Below, piece by piece: positions 62,497 through 64,000 of a stretch of 64,000 bases of DNA. The DNA comes from Marimicrobium sp913061115. Lineage in GTDB: Bacteria; Pseudomonadota; Gammaproteobacteria; Pseudomonadales; Halieaceae. Position 1 is the stretch's first letter. Every line of letters starts with the position of its first letter. The translations under genes were made by a program, and so were the position numbers. The stretch is taken from assembly GCF_047729875.1 (NCBI RefSeq), contig NZ_CP159826.1, positions 1,860,001-1,924,000 of the forward strand, read 5' to 3'. The notes below the pieces were generated by a model. The model searched no databases, was not told the origin of the DNA, and was given only the letters and a program-made list of their open reading frames with translations.

Positions 62497-63039
62497 TTGG
62501 AAGACCATTGGGCAAAGATTATTGAGGCTGTGGGCGAAGACCTTAGCCGACCCGGCTTACGGGATACACCCAAGCGCGCAGCCAAGGCGTTCGAATTCCT
62601 GACACAAGGCTACGGACAGTCAGTGGAAGATGTGGTTAATGATGCCCTCTTCCCGTCTGATTCCGATGAGATGATTCTAGTCCAGAACATAGAGCTTTAC
62701 TCGCTGTGTGAACACCACCTGCTGCCCTTCATTGGGAAATGCCATGTCGCCTATATACCCACCGGAAAAGTACTAGGACTGTCCAAGGTAGCTCGCATCG
62801 TTGATGTTTTTGCCCGACGGCTTCAGATACAGGAATCGCTGACAGCGCAAATCGCCGAAACGGTTATGGCTGTGACTAACGCAGAAGGAGTGGGCGTAAT
62901 AGTTGAAGCCCAGCATATGTGCATGATGATGCGTGGCGTAGCAAAACAGAACTCATCAATGAAGACATCAGCAATGCTCGGCTCGTTTCGCAGCGATCAA
63001 AAAACTCGCGAAGAGTTTCTTTCTCTGCTGCGAATGTAA
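62497..63039 (+). CDS. folE: GTP cyclohydrolase I (FolE)
   Basis: 180 residues from TTG at 62497; GGAG lies eight bases upstream and the protein begins EDHWAKIIEAVGEDLSRPG as typical of this family. The zinc motif CEHHLLPF (about residue 71), GLSKVARIVDVFARRLQIQE, and HMCMMMRGV with its Cys are intact. It opens tetrahydrofolate synthesis from GTP, complementing PabB and AroC in the same window. Confidence 0.93.
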   Translation: MEDHWAKIIEAVGEDLSRPGLRDTPKRAAKAFEFLTQGYGQSVEDVVNDALFPSDSDEMILVQNIELYSLCEHHLLPFIGKCHVAYIPTGKVLGLSKVARIVDVFARRLQIQESLTAQIAETVMAVTNAEGVGVIVEAQHMCMMMRGVAKQNSSMKTSAMLGSFRSDQKTREEFLSLLRM

Positions 63040-63070
63040 CAATCGCTTTCAGCATTATTGTGCTAGGACG

Positions 63071-63625
63071 CTAATCATCTATTCGTATTAAATCAACGCG
63101 CAAGTATTGCCGGTCTGCAGTGCGAGCGGCGCTGTAGCCAACGAGACGGTAGGCTCTTTCTGCCTGAAAGGCGTACACCCGATACTGCTGTAAATCTTCT
63201 CTGCCATACAGCAGTCGCTCGCCAAATACGCGATTGGCCCACTGTACCCCCTTACCACAAGCGCGACCCTTACATTCGAATAACGCAATAGCCCCTTCTT
63301 CTTTCGCCAGAGAGCCCAACAACTCATCCATCACTGCAGCCGAGGTAAAGCCGTCTACAATTTGCCAAGTATAGCTGAGCAGTGTTCCAGTAAGCCGCTC
63401 GCTATCTTTGAAACGCCATTCTCCGCGCATTTTTTGTATGGCGCCAAGGCCTACCTCATGGTCTACAACCTGTTGCTCTGAAAATGCAACCTGTTTCGCG
63501 TGAGGATACTCGCTCAGCTGTTCCAACAGCATCTCTAACGTTGGCTCAGCAGCGTTTGCCACACTCCCTGCAAATGACATGAGAGTGACTATTACGCTGA
63601 TCAAAATGTGGCTAAATTTACTCAC
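63071..63625 (-). CDS. DUF4892-like exported protein
   Basis: 184 residues. It starts at GTG (63625), which shares one base with the upstream hydrolase stop. Signal peptide ends near ANA (residues 24-26). ALFECKGRACG and GVQWANRVFGERLLYGREDLQQY match what I recall of DUF4892 proteins, periplasmic and uncharacterised. Convergent with folE. Confidence 0.7.
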   Translation of the reverse strand: MSKFSHILISVIVTLMSFAGSVANAAEPTLEMLLEQLSEYPHAKQVAFSEQQVVDHEVGLGAIQKMRGEWRFKDSERLTGTLLSYTWQIVDGFTSAAVMDELLGSLAKEEGAIALFECKGRACGKGVQWANRVFGERLLYGREDLQQYRVYAFQAERAYRLVGYSAARTADRQYLRVDLIRIDD

Positions 63626-64000
63626 TATAGTGCGGACTCCGTTTTGTTCGTCTCTGACAAAAAATGCTCCATATGCTGCGCTACCTCGCCGACGCCAGAC
63701 TCCATATGAAAATGGTGCCCGCCTTTGATCGTGTATACGACAAGATTGTCGATGCTCCGTTGCACAGACTCAATATATTTTGAGGCTTGATGCGCAGTAT
63801 CTCCAGCTCGCATCAACAACGTTGGCATATCCAATGCTCCCAATACTGCCCTAATCTGAGCCTCAGTCAACTTAACGGCTGAAGCGCCTTGCAGCCTTGG
63901 GTCCGTGGTCCAGGTCATTCCTCCCGAGCAGGCATGTAAATTGCGCTCCACTAATTGTTTAGCGGCGCTCTCAGACAAGCCGTTACGCGTGCGGGAAGCG
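63625..64000 (-). CDS. Alpha/beta hydrolase, 5' end beyond the window
   Basis: Open from base 64000 to the stop at 63625; 125 codons of the C-terminal half. LTEAQIRAVLGALDMPTLLM is followed by a late acidic residue (GDTA) and the GGHHFHME catalytic His, the normal order in alpha/beta hydrolases. No start is visible; the TTG at 63978 is internal. It overlaps the next gene by one base. Confidence 0.8.
   Translation of the reverse strand, partial: ASRTRNGLSESAAKQLVERNLHACSGGMTWTTDPRLQGASAVKLTEAQIRAVLGALDMPTLLMRAGDTAHQASKYIESVQRSIDNLVVYTIKGGHHFHMESGVGEVAQHMEHFLSETNKTESAL

Noticed and set aside
1..64000. CRISPR arrays, prophage or phage defence islands
   Set aside because: No regularly spaced direct repeats, integrase, capsid or Cas gene were seen on reading both strands.

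Overview
The window looks like the chromosome of a free-living, probably marine gammaproteobacterium of roughly Cellvibrionales/Pseudomonadales affinity. This rests on family membership: a 324-residue CysB, a 205-residue Pseudomonas-type ThrH, long-form QueF, EpmC, YheU, PdxB and a PA2817-like protein. No lineage-defining rRNA is present. Gene density is high, moderate-GC throughout, and I see no CRISPR array, prophage or intact insertion sequence.

Layout. 0-8.7 kb: propionyl-CoA to succinyl-CoA module on the minus strand (carboxyltransferase, long biotin carboxylase/biotin carrier, methylmalonyl-CoA epimerase, mutase and, beyond a low-GC metallo-beta-lactamase-fold gene on the opposite strand, the MeaB chaperone cut by the window edge). 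9-16.8 kb: housekeeping (pabB, thrH, cysB, 5'-nucleotidase, Na+/amino-acid symporter, D-cysteine desulfhydrase family, yajC, exonuclease III). 16.9-20.8 kb: a MarR regulator facing a four-gene set (NTF2-like, GST-like, amidohydrolase-like, MBL-fold) that resembles a catabolic or detoxification unit of unknown substrate. 20.8-25 kb: bcp, NUDIX, flavin reductase, moaCDE, and a luciferase-like oxidoreductase.

25-32.8 kb: four plus-strand genes in a row around a lipoprotein PQQ/heme alcohol dehydrogenase, with two MFS carriers, an ATP/ADP-translocase-like carrier and an exported zinc-less MDR reductase; a GPH carrier lies upstream. 33-37.7 kb: TetR-adaptor-RND efflux operon. 38-45.8 kb: accessory extracytoplasmic oxidation genes: sulfatase, phytanoyl-CoA dioxygenase-like, a lipoprotein joining cytochrome c motifs to a PHM-like copper monooxygenase domain, a fasciclin protein, and a lipoprotein with one C-terminal heme motif. 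46-47.8 kb: small exported protein, FKBP isomerase and apparently decayed DNA. 47.8-52 kb: isoquinoline-1-oxidoreductase-type molybdenum hydroxylase with its XdhC and MocA maturation factors, which would draw on the cofactor made through moaCDE. 52.1-53 kb: transposase remnant next to an N-terminally shortened ferric-reductase-like membrane protein.

53.7-64 kb: tRNA-Ser, queF with an ABC-2 exporter, tRNA-Glu and tRNA-Gly behind a good sigma70 promoter, msrB (whose frame runs antisense into tRNA-Gly after a nine-base G run), pdxB, epmC, tusA, yheU, aroC, prmB, folE, a DUF4892 gene and a partial alpha/beta hydrolase.

The most unusual material is the extracytoplasmic redox gene set at 26.8-45.8 kb. 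The individual families are recognisable but the fusions and groupings have no assigned function that I know of. All calls come from reading translations and motifs by eye; no database search was run.
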